DNA of 64,000 bases, taken from Trichothermofontia sp964536415. GTDB taxonomy: Bacteria; Cyanobacteriota; Cyanobacteriia; B231. Below the pieces are notes generated by a model. The model was not told where the DNA came from, did no database searches, and saw only the letters and a list, made by a program, of their open reading frames with translations. Positions 26,104 through 35,485 of this stretch are shown piece after piece. Made by a program: the position numbers and the translations under genes. Numbering within the stretch: the first letter of the stretch is position 1; each line of letters opens with the position of its first letter. The stretch lies in the NCBI GenBank assembly GCA_964536415.1, contig CAZHXN010000010.1:1-64000 (forward strand). The letters run 5' to 3'.

Positions 26104-27240
26104 ATGAATATACTTTATATCAGTTATCCTTTGGTAGATCAGGGTGCTCCACATCAGGCAATGAGTGCCTTTTATCTCGCCCGAAATCATGTGCTCATCA
26201 CCTTTATAGCATGGGGAAACTATACAATTCCAAAATGGTTAAGTTATTATGCATATCTTAAATACTATCTTTTTTCATAAAAGGCATTATTCTCTGCATT
26301 ACAATTTTTAGTGCAGATTTTCTTGTTTTGGCGAGAAAAACCAGATTTTGTTTACATTCAAGGAGCACAACATACTCCTTTTGTGATCTGGCTACCTTGG
26401 GTTAAGGGTAAGAGCCGTTTGATCTATCATACTCAAGATTATTTGGGGCCTGGTCAGCACTGGTTTTATGAGTGGTGTGAACGCTATTTTGCTAGACATG
26501 CTGACTGCGTAATTTGTAATGAGCCTAATCGTGCACGGTTTATGGCTAGTAGCTATAAGCTTAAACAAATGCCTGAGGTGATTCGGACAGCTTTGCCAAG
26601 TTGGTGGCCAGTACCAGCACGGGATCAAGTTTACCGTCGATCGCTGTTAGAGCAAGCTGGATTAGGGGACATCGAACAACCTCGCTTGATTGTTGCGGGT
26701 GGTGCCTACCGTCAAGATCGTATGTCTCCAGAGCTAGTGCAAGCATTTTGTCAACTTCCTAGCAACTATGCTCTAGTTTTCAACTACATGCCTGTGGGTT
26801 CAACTAGTCAATTAGCTTGTAAAGAACATTTAGCCCAATTGGGTATACACGATCGCGTCCTCTTTTTAGATTCTCTTCCTTACGCAGAATTACTGAAACT
26901 ATACGCTGCTTGTGATATTGGTATTTTGCTATATCCAAACAATGGAATTGGGCATTTTTATCAAGCACCAGGTAGACTAACTGAATACCTGCGTTGTGGC
27001 ATACCAGTGGTAGCCTCGGATTTTCCGGGGCTGGAGTTATTAGTGATGAAATACAATTTGGGATCTGTTGCTAACCCCTACAATCCCGAAGCGATTGCAA
27101 AAGCAATTGATCACATTGGGAGACTATCTGATGCTGAGCTTGATGAAATAAGGCTACGCCTAATAAGCTTAGCGACTACTGAGTTTGCCTATGAGCATCA
27201 GGCTGAAGCGGTATTCTCTCGTATTTGTATTTTTGCGTAA
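26104..27240 (+). pseudogene. Glycosyltransferase gene with an in-frame stop at codon 59
   Basis: The ATG at 26104 (MNILYISYPLVDQGAPHQAM) opens a frame that hits TAA at 26278-26280 and then continues unbroken in the same frame to 27240. The full frame would give about 378 residues. The C-terminal part is a normal GT-B domain (LIVAGGAYRQDRMSPELVQAF, DIGILLYPN, GRLTEYLRCGIPVVASDF). A single change, for example CAA to TAA, explains the lesion. Without the first 58 residues the acceptor-binding start is lost, so the gene is probably dead unless the stop is read through or is a sequencing error. Confidence 0.8.
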
Positions 27241-27249
27241 AATAGTTCA

Positions 27250-28458
27250 ATGAACCGTTTTATTGTTGTTCAAATTGGTGCTAGGCGAAATTATGCTGTA
27301 CCAAGCATCTTGGCTAAGGCTGATATCTTAGAAGGTCTATACACTGATTTATGTGCTGATAGTGGTATTGGTCAGTGGTTAGACTGTTATTGTCCCAGGT
27401 TTCTGAGAAAAAATGGTTTACAGCGACTATTGGAGCGGAAGCTCCCCCGTAATTTAGTAGGTAAAGTAAAAACTTGTGATTGGGCTACAATTCGATATTT
27501 GATTGCGAAAAAATTGGCTGCTGATGACCTACTCAAGCAACATGATGCTTTATTTAGTTTTAATCAAGCGTTTGGTAAAGCAGCAATTAATAAAGGCTTA
27601 GGAAATGCGACACATGTTTTTTCTATGTTTGGTGAAGGTACTCCATTTCTAGAGTATGCCAAACAGAATAATCTTAAAGTTATTACTGAAATTTATATAT
27701 CACCTGCGACTTATAGGATTCTCCAAGTCGAGCGTGATCGCTTCCCAGAACTAGAGCCGAAGTTACCTGATGAGATTATTCAAAAAGATTATCAGAATTT
27801 TCAAAAGGTTTGCCAGCTTACAGATATGTTTATAGTTCCTTCTGAATTTGTCAAACAGGGTTTAAAAGAGTTTGGTGTAGAGTCTTCTCAATGTCGTCTT
27901 ATTCCGTATGCTGTCAATGATGATTGGTTTAAGCTTGAGAACAAACCTATTAAGGGTCGAGTCTTGTTTGTGGGCACAGCAGAGCTAAGGAAAGGAATTC
28001 ATATTTTGGGACAAGCAGCACAGAAGCTTGCTCAACGTGGCTATGAGTTTAGAGTTGCAGGTAATGTTTCTGAGCTTGTCCGTTGTCATCCAATTATGCA
28101 ATGTTTAACTTTTTTAGGACGAATACCCCGAAGTAAAATTCGATCTGAGTATGTCCAAGCAGATATCTTTGTGTTGCCAAGTCTTGCAGAAGGTTCTGCA
28201 GAAGTTACCTACGAAGCGTTAGCTAGTGGTCTGCCTGTAATTACTACAGCCTCGTCAGGTTCAGTTGTTCGAGACGGGATTGATGGGTTTATTGTGCCTG
28301 TCAAAGATTCAGATATATTAGCAACTCGTATTGAAGAGCTTATCGAAAATCGAGAACTTCGTGCAAAAATGTCACAAAATGCAAAGCAAGGTGCCCAAAA
28401 ATATTCTTGGAGTCAATATAGTGAATATTTATTAATAGCCCTGAGTAATCCTGAGTAA
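27250..28458 (+). CDS. Glycosyltransferase, GT4 family
   Basis: 402 residues. The C-terminal half is a clear GT4 donor domain: RVLFVGTAELRKGIHILGQA, then FVLPSLAEGSAEVTYEALASGLPVITT with the E-x7-E pair. The N-terminal half has an unusual start for the fold (MNRFIVVQIGARRNYAVP). It lies 9 bp after the broken glycosyltransferase. Substrate unknown. Confidence 0.87.
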   Translation: MNRFIVVQIGARRNYAVPSILAKADILEGLYTDLCADSGIGQWLDCYCPRFLRKNGLQRLLERKLPRNLVGKVKTCDWATIRYLIAKKLAADDLLKQHDALFSFNQAFGKAAINKGLGNATHVFSMFGEGTPFLEYAKQNNLKVITEIYISPATYRILQVERDRFPELEPKLPDEIIQKDYQNFQKVCQLTDMFIVPSEFVKQGLKEFGVESSQCRLIPYAVNDDWFKLENKPIKGRVLFVGTAELRKGIHILGQAAQKLAQRGYEFRVAGNVSELVRCHPIMQCLTFLGRIPRSKIRSEYVQADIFVLPSLAEGSAEVTYEALASGLPVITTASSGSVVRDGIDGFIVPVKDSDILATRIEELIENRELRAKMSQNAKQGAQKYSWSQYSEYLLIALSNPE

Positions 28459-28491
28459 TATTTGAGAAATAAACTATACTTAGACTATTAA

Positions 28492-28906
28492 ATAACTCTA
28501 TTCGTTTATTTGTTTGATATAAGTGCAAACATTGGCTTGTTCACCTTAACAATTGCTGAATTAAATTCAGATATCGATGAGATAAAAATTCATACCTTTG
28601 AACCAGTAAAAGCTACATTTGAATGACTCAAACATAATATCAGAATCAATAACCTTGATGAAAAAGTTGTTCTGAATTGTTTTGGTGTTGGTCTAGAAGA
28701 AGCTGAAATCGAATTTCAAATTTTTGAGAATAGTCCCGCAATCAATAAATTTAAATTTATAAAATAAATTTATAAAAAATCCTGATATAATAAAGGTTTC
28801 TGTTCCAAGTAATAACGTTGCCTCGTCATGGTTTAATCACAACCACTGTATAAGGAAAAATTTACATTTATCAAGAATTAGAGTTCCTATTATTTCATTA
28901 GATTAA
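28492..28906 (+). pseudogene. FkbM-type methyltransferase remnant (nonsense plus 13-bp duplication)
   Basis: No start codon. Frame 1 reads FDISANIGLFTLTIAELNSD and HTFEPVKATFE, hallmarks of FkbM methyltransferases, then TGA at 28624-28626, then continues (KHNIRINNLDEKVVLNC) to TAA at 28765. An imperfect 13-bp tandem (AAATTTATAAAAT at 28753-28765, AAATTTATAAAAA at 28766-28778) sits exactly at the frame change. Removing one unit joins KFIK to NPDIIKVSVPSNN in one frame, which runs on to IRVPIISLD and a stop at 28904-28906. The gene lacks its N-terminus and its end. Confidence 0.8.
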
Positions 28907-29000
28907 CATCTGATGCATTTTCTGGTAAACTTCTATTTAGAGAATATCTCCTTTTCAAATAATCTCTATCCCCAGAATATATATCTCCTAATCCTCTGCT
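28907..29000. other. Short AT-rich spacer
   Basis: Nothing identifiable between the FkbM remnant and the next methyltransferase gene. Confidence 0.3.
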
Positions 29001-29672
29001 ATGATCAATATTTACCAAGAAAATCATAATCTATATGCATCTGCTAATCAAGCACCAGACTTTGATCAAGACAGAGCAAAACTGTTAGGTAAATGGCTTA
29101 AGGACATTCCCATTCCCTCACGTTCTCTAGATATTGGTTGTGCCAATGGTGGATTTTCAAACTTGTTACCTACTTCTACTGAAAAGTGGGGCTTAGATTT
29201 TCAACGCCATCCCTCTTTACCAGCATCTTTTAATTTTATCTCTGTAGATATAGCTGAATATTGGCCTGTACCAGATCTATACTTTGACATTGTCCTAGCG
29301 GGCGAAGTTATTGAGCATGTTTTGGACACGGACCTTTTCTTAAACCAATGTTATCGGGTATTAAAGCCTGGTGGACACCTATTGCTAACAACTCCAAATT
29401 TAGTATCCTTTGCCAATTTGCGTTATTGGGTGCAAGCCGATCAGTATATGTGGGTTGATTCTGGAGCGAGTCAGTTTGGTCATGTTCGCTATTTAGCGCC
29501 AAAACGAATGGACCTAGCCCTAAGAAAAGCTGGATTTTACGAGATCTTAATAGCTAGTTCTTCAGGCTTAGAAAGCTTGGGTAAAATTCCATACTTACGC
29601 ACCTGTTTACAAAAATTATTTCCCCTACGAGGTAATCGACTTTGCGTTAGGGCACAGAAACCTTTGCAGTAA
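29001..29672 (+). CDS. Class I SAM-dependent methyltransferase
   Basis: 223 residues. Motif I LDIGCANGGFSN, a following acidic position (WGLDFQRHP), VLAGEVIEHVLD and the VLKPGGHLLLTTPN motif are all present. The HVRYLAP segment near residue 165 matches glycan-locus methyltransferases. It ends 3 bp before the next glycosyltransferase, so they are co-transcribed. Confidence 0.85.
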   Translation: MINIYQENHNLYASANQAPDFDQDRAKLLGKWLKDIPIPSRSLDIGCANGGFSNLLPTSTEKWGLDFQRHPSLPASFNFISVDIAEYWPVPDLYFDIVLAGEVIEHVLDTDLFLNQCYRVLKPGGHLLLTTPNLVSFANLRYWVQADQYMWVDSGASQFGHVRYLAPKRMDLALRKAGFYEILIASSSGLESLGKIPYLRTCLQKLFPLRGNRLCVRAQKPLQ

Positions 29673-29675
29673 CTG

Positions 29676-30848
29676 ATGCCTAACATGAAATCTAACAAGA
29701 AGTTTAAATTAGCCATTTTAGATGCTAATTTTTATTGGACGGAGCAACTATTCTCAGCCTGTAACGAGTTTGCAGACGTATTATTACTATATCCAAGCGA
29801 TTTTCGAACTTTCAAAAAGCTTTATGGATCTTATTTTATTGATCTTGCTCCCCAACCCGTGGCTGCTCATATTTATAAACAGCGTATTTGCTGTCCACCA
29901 GGCTGGTTTTTTCACTACTGGCCCCTAACGGCTCGTTTCTTTGCCGCTCTAATTAAGCATTTTCAAACAAATGATTCCCTGATCTTTGTGTTTAGTTATC
30001 CTTACTACCATACACTGCCCAAAATCCTGAATAGCAGATCAATTTACTATAACATCGATGATTACCGAGATTACTGGCCGGGGCGAGAAACATTGACCTC
30101 CAAAATTGAATATCAGGCCGTTGCCCAAGCCGACTTAACCCTATGCGTCGCAGCCCAGCGAGCACAGTATCTCAAACAAGCGTGTCCCCAGCAGGCTGCT
30201 AGAATTGTTCATCTGCCACATGGCTGCTCCCCTAATTTTATGGTGAATGAGGTTCTCATAGAGCCTAAATCTCTTCCTGTCACCATCCAAAACTGCCCTC
30301 GACCGATTGCTGGCTACATAGGCACCCTGGGATATCGATTTGACTTCACTTATTTTATTCAGGTTGCCCAAGCACTTCCCCATGTCACCTTTGTACTAGG
30401 AGGTACATTGCCTCGTCCAGAAGATGGCTCTGTTGAATGGTGGCAAAGCGTAGAAACAGCCTATCAACTAGCCAATGTTCACTATTTGGGTTATGTTCCT
30501 CACGCTCAACTGGGGGAGTATTTACAGGCCTTTGACGTTCTCTTCATGTGTTATTCTGACTGCAACTTTAATCGTAATGCCTGTCCCACTAAATTATGGG
30601 ATTACATGGGTACCTCCAGACCGATAGTCGCCAATAATGTTGTCCCTGAAGTTAATCTCTGGGCATCAGTCTTATACCTAGCTAGTAATCCTAGCGATTT
30701 TGCTCATAAGCTACAACAGGCACTTATTAATCCAGGTTGGCAGGCTTCCGAGCGGTTAGCTATTGCTAAAAAACATACCTGGGACCAGCAAGCCCGAAAA
30801 CTCTATACCCTATTGCTTGAACGACAGTGGTTGACTCCAAACTCTTGA
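29676..30848 (+). CDS. Glycosyltransferase, GT-B fold
   Basis: 390 residues. Features: FSYPYYHTLPKILNSRSIYYNIDDY in the acceptor half, the PHGCSPNF linker, PIAGYIGTLGYRFDFTYF, and CPTKLWDYMGTSRPIVAN in the donor half, where the expected E is replaced by K-L-W-D. This resembles the subgroup near TuaH/GT1-like cyanobacterial proteins. Its last 22 bp overlap the next gene. Confidence 0.8.
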   Translation: MPNMKSNKKFKLAILDANFYWTEQLFSACNEFADVLLLYPSDFRTFKKLYGSYFIDLAPQPVAAHIYKQRICCPPGWFFHYWPLTARFFAALIKHFQTNDSLIFVFSYPYYHTLPKILNSRSIYYNIDDYRDYWPGRETLTSKIEYQAVAQADLTLCVAAQRAQYLKQACPQQAARIVHLPHGCSPNFMVNEVLIEPKSLPVTIQNCPRPIAGYIGTLGYRFDFTYFIQVAQALPHVTFVLGGTLPRPEDGSVEWWQSVETAYQLANVHYLGYVPHAQLGEYLQAFDVLFMCYSDCNFNRNACPTKLWDYMGTSRPIVANNVVPEVNLWASVLYLASNPSDFAHKLQQALINPGWQASERLAIAKKHTWDQQARKLYTLLLERQWLTPNS

Positions 30849-31969
30849 AAGTATTGCATATTTGTCAACGGGATGATCCCGCAACAGGCGGTGCTGTTAG
30901 GGTGGCCGTTGAGTATGTTAAAAGGTTACCAAATTATAACATTGATGCCCATTGCCTCTTCCTATATGGGCCACCCGGAACTTTCCAAAAAGAACTGGGT
31001 GATCGTGCTCATTATTTAGACTTACGAGACTCGCAGGATGTGATAAAGTTTAATCGCTTTCTCCAATTTGTGCGTATCTTTCGCCCACAGATTATCCATC
31101 ATCACGATCACCTGCTCTGGCCCCAACTTTTAACCCTCTATCATCCTGATATTGTTAAGGTTGTTCATGCCCATATTACAGCAACGGCAAAATCCCTCAC
31201 TCGGTTCAAGGCTTCTATAGCTGCATGGCTACAGCAGCAGTCTACTGATTACCTGCTAGCTGTTACTGAAGACACCCGTCAAAGCTATATTCGTCATCAT
31301 TCCTATGCTCCTGAGCGTACTTATGTCATTTATAATGGGGTTGATTTTAAACAATTTTATCCAGCTACCTTAGAGCAGCAAATAAACGCCAGACGACAAT
31401 TAGGTTTACCTCTAGATAAACCAGTTATTGGCTTTGTTGGACGCCTTCATTGTCATATGAAAGGTACTGATGATTTTTTAAAACTATTTTGTTTTCTGCC
31501 TTCAAATATATGGGGTTTAGTTGTTGGAGATGGTCCAGATGCTGTAATACTCAAGACTCTAGCTAAAAATCTCAAAATTAGTGATCGCCTTATCTTCACT
31601 GGTTTCTTAGATAAACCAGCTTTAGCTTACTATGCGATGACCATATTTTGTCTTACTTCTAACTATGAACCCTTTGGCTTGGTAGTAGCTGAAGCGATGG
31701 CCTCTGGAATTCCCATAGTTGCTTTTGCTTGTGATGGTGGTGTCAAAGAACTACTAACTTCTGAGACAGGTTGGATAATTGCCAAAAGAGATATCAAGAT
31801 GATGGCCACAATGATTAGTGAACTAATTAACTCTGAGCAAGCTTTACAACAAAAACGGGAGACAGCGCTCAAAATAATTACTAAATACCATGATTGGGAA
31901 ACAAATGCAGAAACCTTGGCCGTACATTATAAAGATTGGATTGCTAATAGAAATATCCTTCAATTTTAA
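30827..31969 (+). CDS. Glycosyltransferase, GT4 family
   Basis: 380 residues from a GTG inside the end of the preceding gene, indicating translational coupling. GT4 signs: HICQRDDPATGGAVRVAVEYV at the N-terminus, VIGFVGRLHCHMKGTDDFL, and EPFGLVVAEAMASGIPIVAF with the E-x7-E pair. Full length for the family. Confidence 0.88.
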   Translation: MVDSKLLKVLHICQRDDPATGGAVRVAVEYVKRLPNYNIDAHCLFLYGPPGTFQKELGDRAHYLDLRDSQDVIKFNRFLQFVRIFRPQIIHHHDHLLWPQLLTLYHPDIVKVVHAHITATAKSLTRFKASIAAWLQQQSTDYLLAVTEDTRQSYIRHHSYAPERTYVIYNGVDFKQFYPATLEQQINARRQLGLPLDKPVIGFVGRLHCHMKGTDDFLKLFCFLPSNIWGLVVGDGPDAVILKTLAKNLKISDRLIFTGFLDKPALAYYAMTIFCLTSNYEPFGLVVAEAMASGIPIVAFACDGGVKELLTSETGWIIAKRDIKMMATMISELINSEQALQQKRETALKIITKYHDWETNAETLAVHYKDWIANRNILQF

Positions 31970-31981
31970 GTATTAACAACG

Positions 31982-33196
31982 ATGAAATGCGCAGTTCTCT
32001 TTGCTCGAATTGGCCCTTATCATCATGCTCGTTTAAGTGCTGCATCTCAAAATTTAAATTTATTAGCTATTGAATACTCTAATATCGATCTAACCTATGA
32101 TTGGCAACCTGTATTAGTAAACTCTTGTTTTCAAAAAGTAACTCTCTTCAAAGATCGCGCCTATCAGGATCAGCCTATCTATATCCAGAAATCTGTCCTA
32201 GAGAGTTGCCTAGAAAATAGCCATCCTCAAGCTGTTGCTATTGCTGGCTGGAGTAATCCTATTGCTCTAATGGCTCTAGCTTGGTGCATAAGGAATCGTG
32301 TGCCCGCTATTTTGATGTCTGAAAGTACAGAACAAGATGAGGTACGACGATTTTGGAAAGAAATTCCCAAACGCAGAATTCTGCGCAACATTTCAACAGC
32401 TTTATGCGGCGGTCAACTCCAGCGAGATTATTTAAGAAAACTGGGTATTCCAACTAATCGTATTTTCTTGGGCTACGACGTTGTTGACAATGCTCACTTT
32501 ACTAACGGCGCTGCCCAAGCTCGCCAATCGGCTTCAGCCCTGTGGCAACAACTAGGACTTCCTGAGCATTTCTTCCTTGCCTCTGCTCGCTTTATCCCAA
32601 AGAAAAACCTCGATCGCCTCCTCCAAGCATATGCCCAATACCGCACTCAAGCTGGGACCCATGCTTGGTCCCTCGTCCTCCTTGGCGATGGTCCCCTCAA
32701 AGCCCAACTGTGTCGCCAAATTGAACAGCTAAATCTAACCTCCTGGGTACACCTCCCCGGCTTCAAACAATACGACGACCTTCCCGCCTACTATGGACTT
32801 GCCAACTGTTTTATCCATGCCAGCACTACCGAACAATGGGGCCTGGTTGTCAACGAAGCAATGGCTGCAGGCTTGCCCGTCCTTGTCTCCAATCGTTGTG
32901 GCTGTGTCCCCGACCTTGTACAGCACGGTCATAACGGCTATACCTTCGATCCCTACAATCCCAACCAACTGGCTGAACTCATGCTCAAGATTTCCTCTGG
33001 AGACTGCGACCTAATTGCAATGGGCCAAGTTAGCCAAGAAATCATTGCCCAGTGGACACCCAAAACCTTTGCCGATAGCCTTCAAAAAGCAATAGAAATG
33101 GCTTTAGACTTACCTAGGGAGGAAACAAACTATCTGAATCAATCTCTTTTGTTTATAATTACTCGACTCTCCCGAGTTTATGATAGGGGTGCATAG
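31982..33196 (+). CDS. Glycosyltransferase, GT4 family
   Basis: 404 residues. The donor domain shows FFLASARFIPKKNLDRLLQAY and EQWGLVVNEAMAAGLPVLVSNRCGC. The N-terminus (MKCAVLFARIGPYHHARL) is like glycosyltransferases found beside FkbM and asparagine synthetase genes, both of which occur nearby as remnants. Codon use turns GC-richer in the second half. A 9-bp tandem GCATAGCGC (33191-33208) covers the stop codon. Confidence 0.88.
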   Translation: MKCAVLFARIGPYHHARLSAASQNLNLLAIEYSNIDLTYDWQPVLVNSCFQKVTLFKDRAYQDQPIYIQKSVLESCLENSHPQAVAIAGWSNPIALMALAWCIRNRVPAILMSESTEQDEVRRFWKEIPKRRILRNISTALCGGQLQRDYLRKLGIPTNRIFLGYDVVDNAHFTNGAAQARQSASALWQQLGLPEHFFLASARFIPKKNLDRLLQAYAQYRTQAGTHAWSLVLLGDGPLKAQLCRQIEQLNLTSWVHLPGFKQYDDLPAYYGLANCFIHASTTEQWGLVVNEAMAAGLPVLVSNRCGCVPDLVQHGHNGYTFDPYNPNQLAELMLKISSGDCDLIAMGQVSQEIIAQWTPKTFADSLQKAIEMALDLPREETNYLNQSLLFIITRLSRVYDRGA

Positions 33197-33265
33197 CGCG
33201 CATAGCGCTTCCACTATAAACTCAACATTTCAGATCGTTTATTAGTTCTTATTTATTAGTTCTTA
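33191..33265. repeat. Two short exact tandem duplications
   Basis: GCATAGCGC twice (33191-33199, 33200-33208) and TTTATTAGTTCTTA twice (33238-33251, 33252-33265), in the spacer before the asparagine synthetase remnant. Confidence 0.85.
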
Positions 33266-33300
33266 TACTGTATCCTATCAAGCAATTGTGTGTGAAATTT

Positions 33301-33564
33301 ATGTGTGGAATTGCAGGTATTCTAGGTACAAGAGGCTCAAACCTAAATGTTTTATCCGATAGAATTAAAAATAGAATTAAAAAATACTGAAACATTGAGG
33401 ACCAGACGATGATGGGATTTACATCTCTTCAGATCAGAGTACCTGCCTGATCCACACCCGACTTGCTATCCTTGATACGACTACATCATGTTTCACTCAA
33501 ACCGTGGTATCGATATTGGAGTTTAGTCGTTTTGGAAGCTTGGCTGGATCTATTTTTCTCCTGA
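33301..33564 (+). pseudogene. asnB: Asparagine synthetase (glutamine-hydrolysing) remnant, ends joined
   Basis: Begins with a perfect class II glutaminase start, MCGIAGILGTRGSNLNVLSD, with catalytic Cys2. After a 12-bp tandem (ATAGAATTAAAA, 33359-33382) the frame shifts; the other frame reads LKH, stop, GPDDDGIYISSDQ and LIHTRLAILDTT, the next conserved block with CGA mutated to TGA. It then jumps to HVSLKPWYRYWSLVVLEAWLDLF and a stop at 33562, which looks like the C-terminal end of the family. About 500 residues between are missing. The N-terminal identity is certain; the C-terminal match is inference. Confidence 0.8.
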
Positions 33565-33589
33565 CCTGCTGTACAACCAAATAGAGATA

Positions 33590-34780
33590 GTGAGACTTTT
33601 AGTTACCATCCCCGCGATCGCGACTCTTTATGGTGGTCCCTCTCAAAGCGTCTGTGCCCTTGCCCAAGCCCTTGGTCGCCAAGGCATCGCCGTAGACCTC
33701 ATTACCACCAACGCTAACGGCAGCGTTACCCTCAATGTCCCCCTCCAAACCTGGATAGAAGCAACCAACCATCGCCTACAATACTTCCCCACCCACATCT
33801 GGGGTGACTACAAATGGAGCTATTCCCTTGCCACCTGGCTAGCCCAGCATCTGTCCGATTACCACGCTGTCCACATCAACGCTGTCTTCTCCCTCACCAA
33901 CCTCCCCTTTTACAAACACTGCCACCGTCATCACATTCCCTACATTGTTGCTCCTAGAGGGATGTTAGAACCTTGGGCCTTAGCCTACAAAGCCACCAAA
34001 AAACGCCTTTACTACCACCTCCTCGAACGTCCTGCCCTCAACCGCGCCAGCGCTCTCCATGCCCTCGCTAGTCCCGAAGCTATCAACCTCAAAGATCTAA
34101 ACCTAAAACCCCCGATCATCACCCTCCCTAATGGCCTCCATGCCGAAGATTTTGCCTTTCTTGCTGATCCTAGTCAGTTTTATCAATACTTTCCCCACAC
34201 TCAGGGTAAAACCCTCATCCTCTTCCTTGGTCGCATTGACCCAAAGAAAGGCTTAGACTTACTTGCTCCCGCCTTTGCCCAAGTTCAAGCTCACTATCCC
34301 AACACCCACTTGATTATTGCTGGTCCTGACAATATCGGCTTCCTCCCCACTGCTCAGCAATACTTTCAAACCGCCCACTGTGCCAACGCTGTCACCTTCA
34401 CTGGCCTCCTTAGCGGCCCCCTTAAAGCTGCCGCCCTCGCTGCTGCTACCCTCTACATTGCCCCCTCCTACTCTGAAGGCTTCAGTATGTCCGTCCTCGA
34501 AGCAATGGCTACCGGCCTTCCCTGCATTATCACCACCGGCTGCAACTTCCCCGAAGCCGCCAACGCCCAAGTTGCCCACGTTGTTCCCATTGCTGTGGAT
34601 GCCCTTGCCCAAGCTATGCTCAGGTGCTTAGCTGACTTACCAACTGCTAAAGCGATGGGTGATCGCGCTCGCCAATTTATTCTGGCAAATTATACCTGGG
34701 ATCGAATTGCTACCCAGCTCATTGAGGTTTATACCGCTATTCTCAATAAACAACCGATTCCCTATCAATTTTCTTCCTAA
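33590..34780 (+). CDS. Glycosyltransferase, GT4 family (WcaI-like)
   Basis: 396 residues from a GTG. Motifs: PAIATLYGGPSQSVCALAQALG, YIVAPRGMLEPWALAYKATKKR, LILFLGRIDPKKGLDLL and SYSEGFSMSVLEAMATGLPCIIT with the E-x7-E pair. Unlike its neighbours upstream it is rich in C-ending codons, so it probably has a different origin from the AT-rich genes. It is the last glycosyltransferase before a group of nuclease-like genes. Confidence 0.88.
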   Translation: MRLLVTIPAIATLYGGPSQSVCALAQALGRQGIAVDLITTNANGSVTLNVPLQTWIEATNHRLQYFPTHIWGDYKWSYSLATWLAQHLSDYHAVHINAVFSLTNLPFYKHCHRHHIPYIVAPRGMLEPWALAYKATKKRLYYHLLERPALNRASALHALASPEAINLKDLNLKPPIITLPNGLHAEDFAFLADPSQFYQYFPHTQGKTLILFLGRIDPKKGLDLLAPAFAQVQAHYPNTHLIIAGPDNIGFLPTAQQYFQTAHCANAVTFTGLLSGPLKAAALAAATLYIAPSYSEGFSMSVLEAMATGLPCIITTGCNFPEAANAQVAHVVPIAVDALAQAMLRCLADLPTAKAMGDRARQFILANYTWDRIATQLIEVYTAILNKQPIPYQFSS

Positions 34781-34787
34781 CTGGGGC

Positions 34788-35372
34788 CTAGTTAAAAATA
34801 CGATCGCACTTAAACGTAAATCCCGGCAGAACCGTCTCACCAGAAAGCACTTGTGGAGCCGTGATCACCTCGACGGGCTGCTCCTGGCGATAAATCTCAA
34901 CCTGGCGATTTTGCGGATCAATCAACCAGCCTAAACGACAGCCATTCACTTGATACTCCGCCATCTTCGCCCGTAAATCCTTCAGCCGATCGCTCTTTGA
35001 TCGCAATTCCACCACAAAATCCGGACAGATTGGTGGAAATCCCTCCTGCTCCTCCGGCGTCAATGCCTGCCACCGAGCCAACACCACCCATGCCGCATCC
35101 GGCGCGCGATCGGCCCCATTGGGCAAATGAAACACTGTCGAGGAATCAAACACTTCCCCCAAACCAGACGCCTGATTCCAGTTCCAGAGCGCTGCAATAA
35201 TCCCCGCATTGCGTTTGCCGGTCGTTCCCCCTGTAGGTGGCATCACTTGTAACTCCCCCGTCGCCGATCGCTCCATTGCCACGTCCCGATTCGCCCGCGC
35301 TAACACCTCAAATTGCGCCTGGGAAACTTTAAAAGCAATAGGGATGTGCACCAACGGCTGCATACTCATCAC
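34788..35372 (-). CDS. Uma2 family (DUF820) endonuclease-like protein
   Basis: 194 residues. The PD-(D/E)XK-like core shows RAPDAAWV, CPDFVVELRSKSD, and RLGWLIDPQNRQVEIYR, the standard Uma2 pattern. Uma2 proteins are numerous in cyanobacteria and structurally nuclease-like; their biological role is not established. It converges on the preceding glycosyltransferase with 7 bp between stops. Confidence 0.87.
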   Translation of the reverse strand: MMSMQPLVHIPIAFKVSQAQFEVLARANRDVAMERSATGELQVMPPTGGTTGKRNAGIIAALWNWNQASGLGEVFDSSTVFHLPNGADRAPDAAWVVLARWQALTPEEQEGFPPICPDFVVELRSKSDRLKDLRAKMAEYQVNGCRLGWLIDPQNRQVEIYRQEQPVEVITAPQVLSGETVLPGFTFKCDRIFN

Positions 35373-35485
35373 CTCAGATAGCTTGAGAACACGATCGCTT
35401 CGTAGAGATCACTTGGGGCAAGGTTAAGCGCCAACGCTCACAGCATCAAGTACAGCATCGAATTTTCCTCTCTCATCATCTTCGG

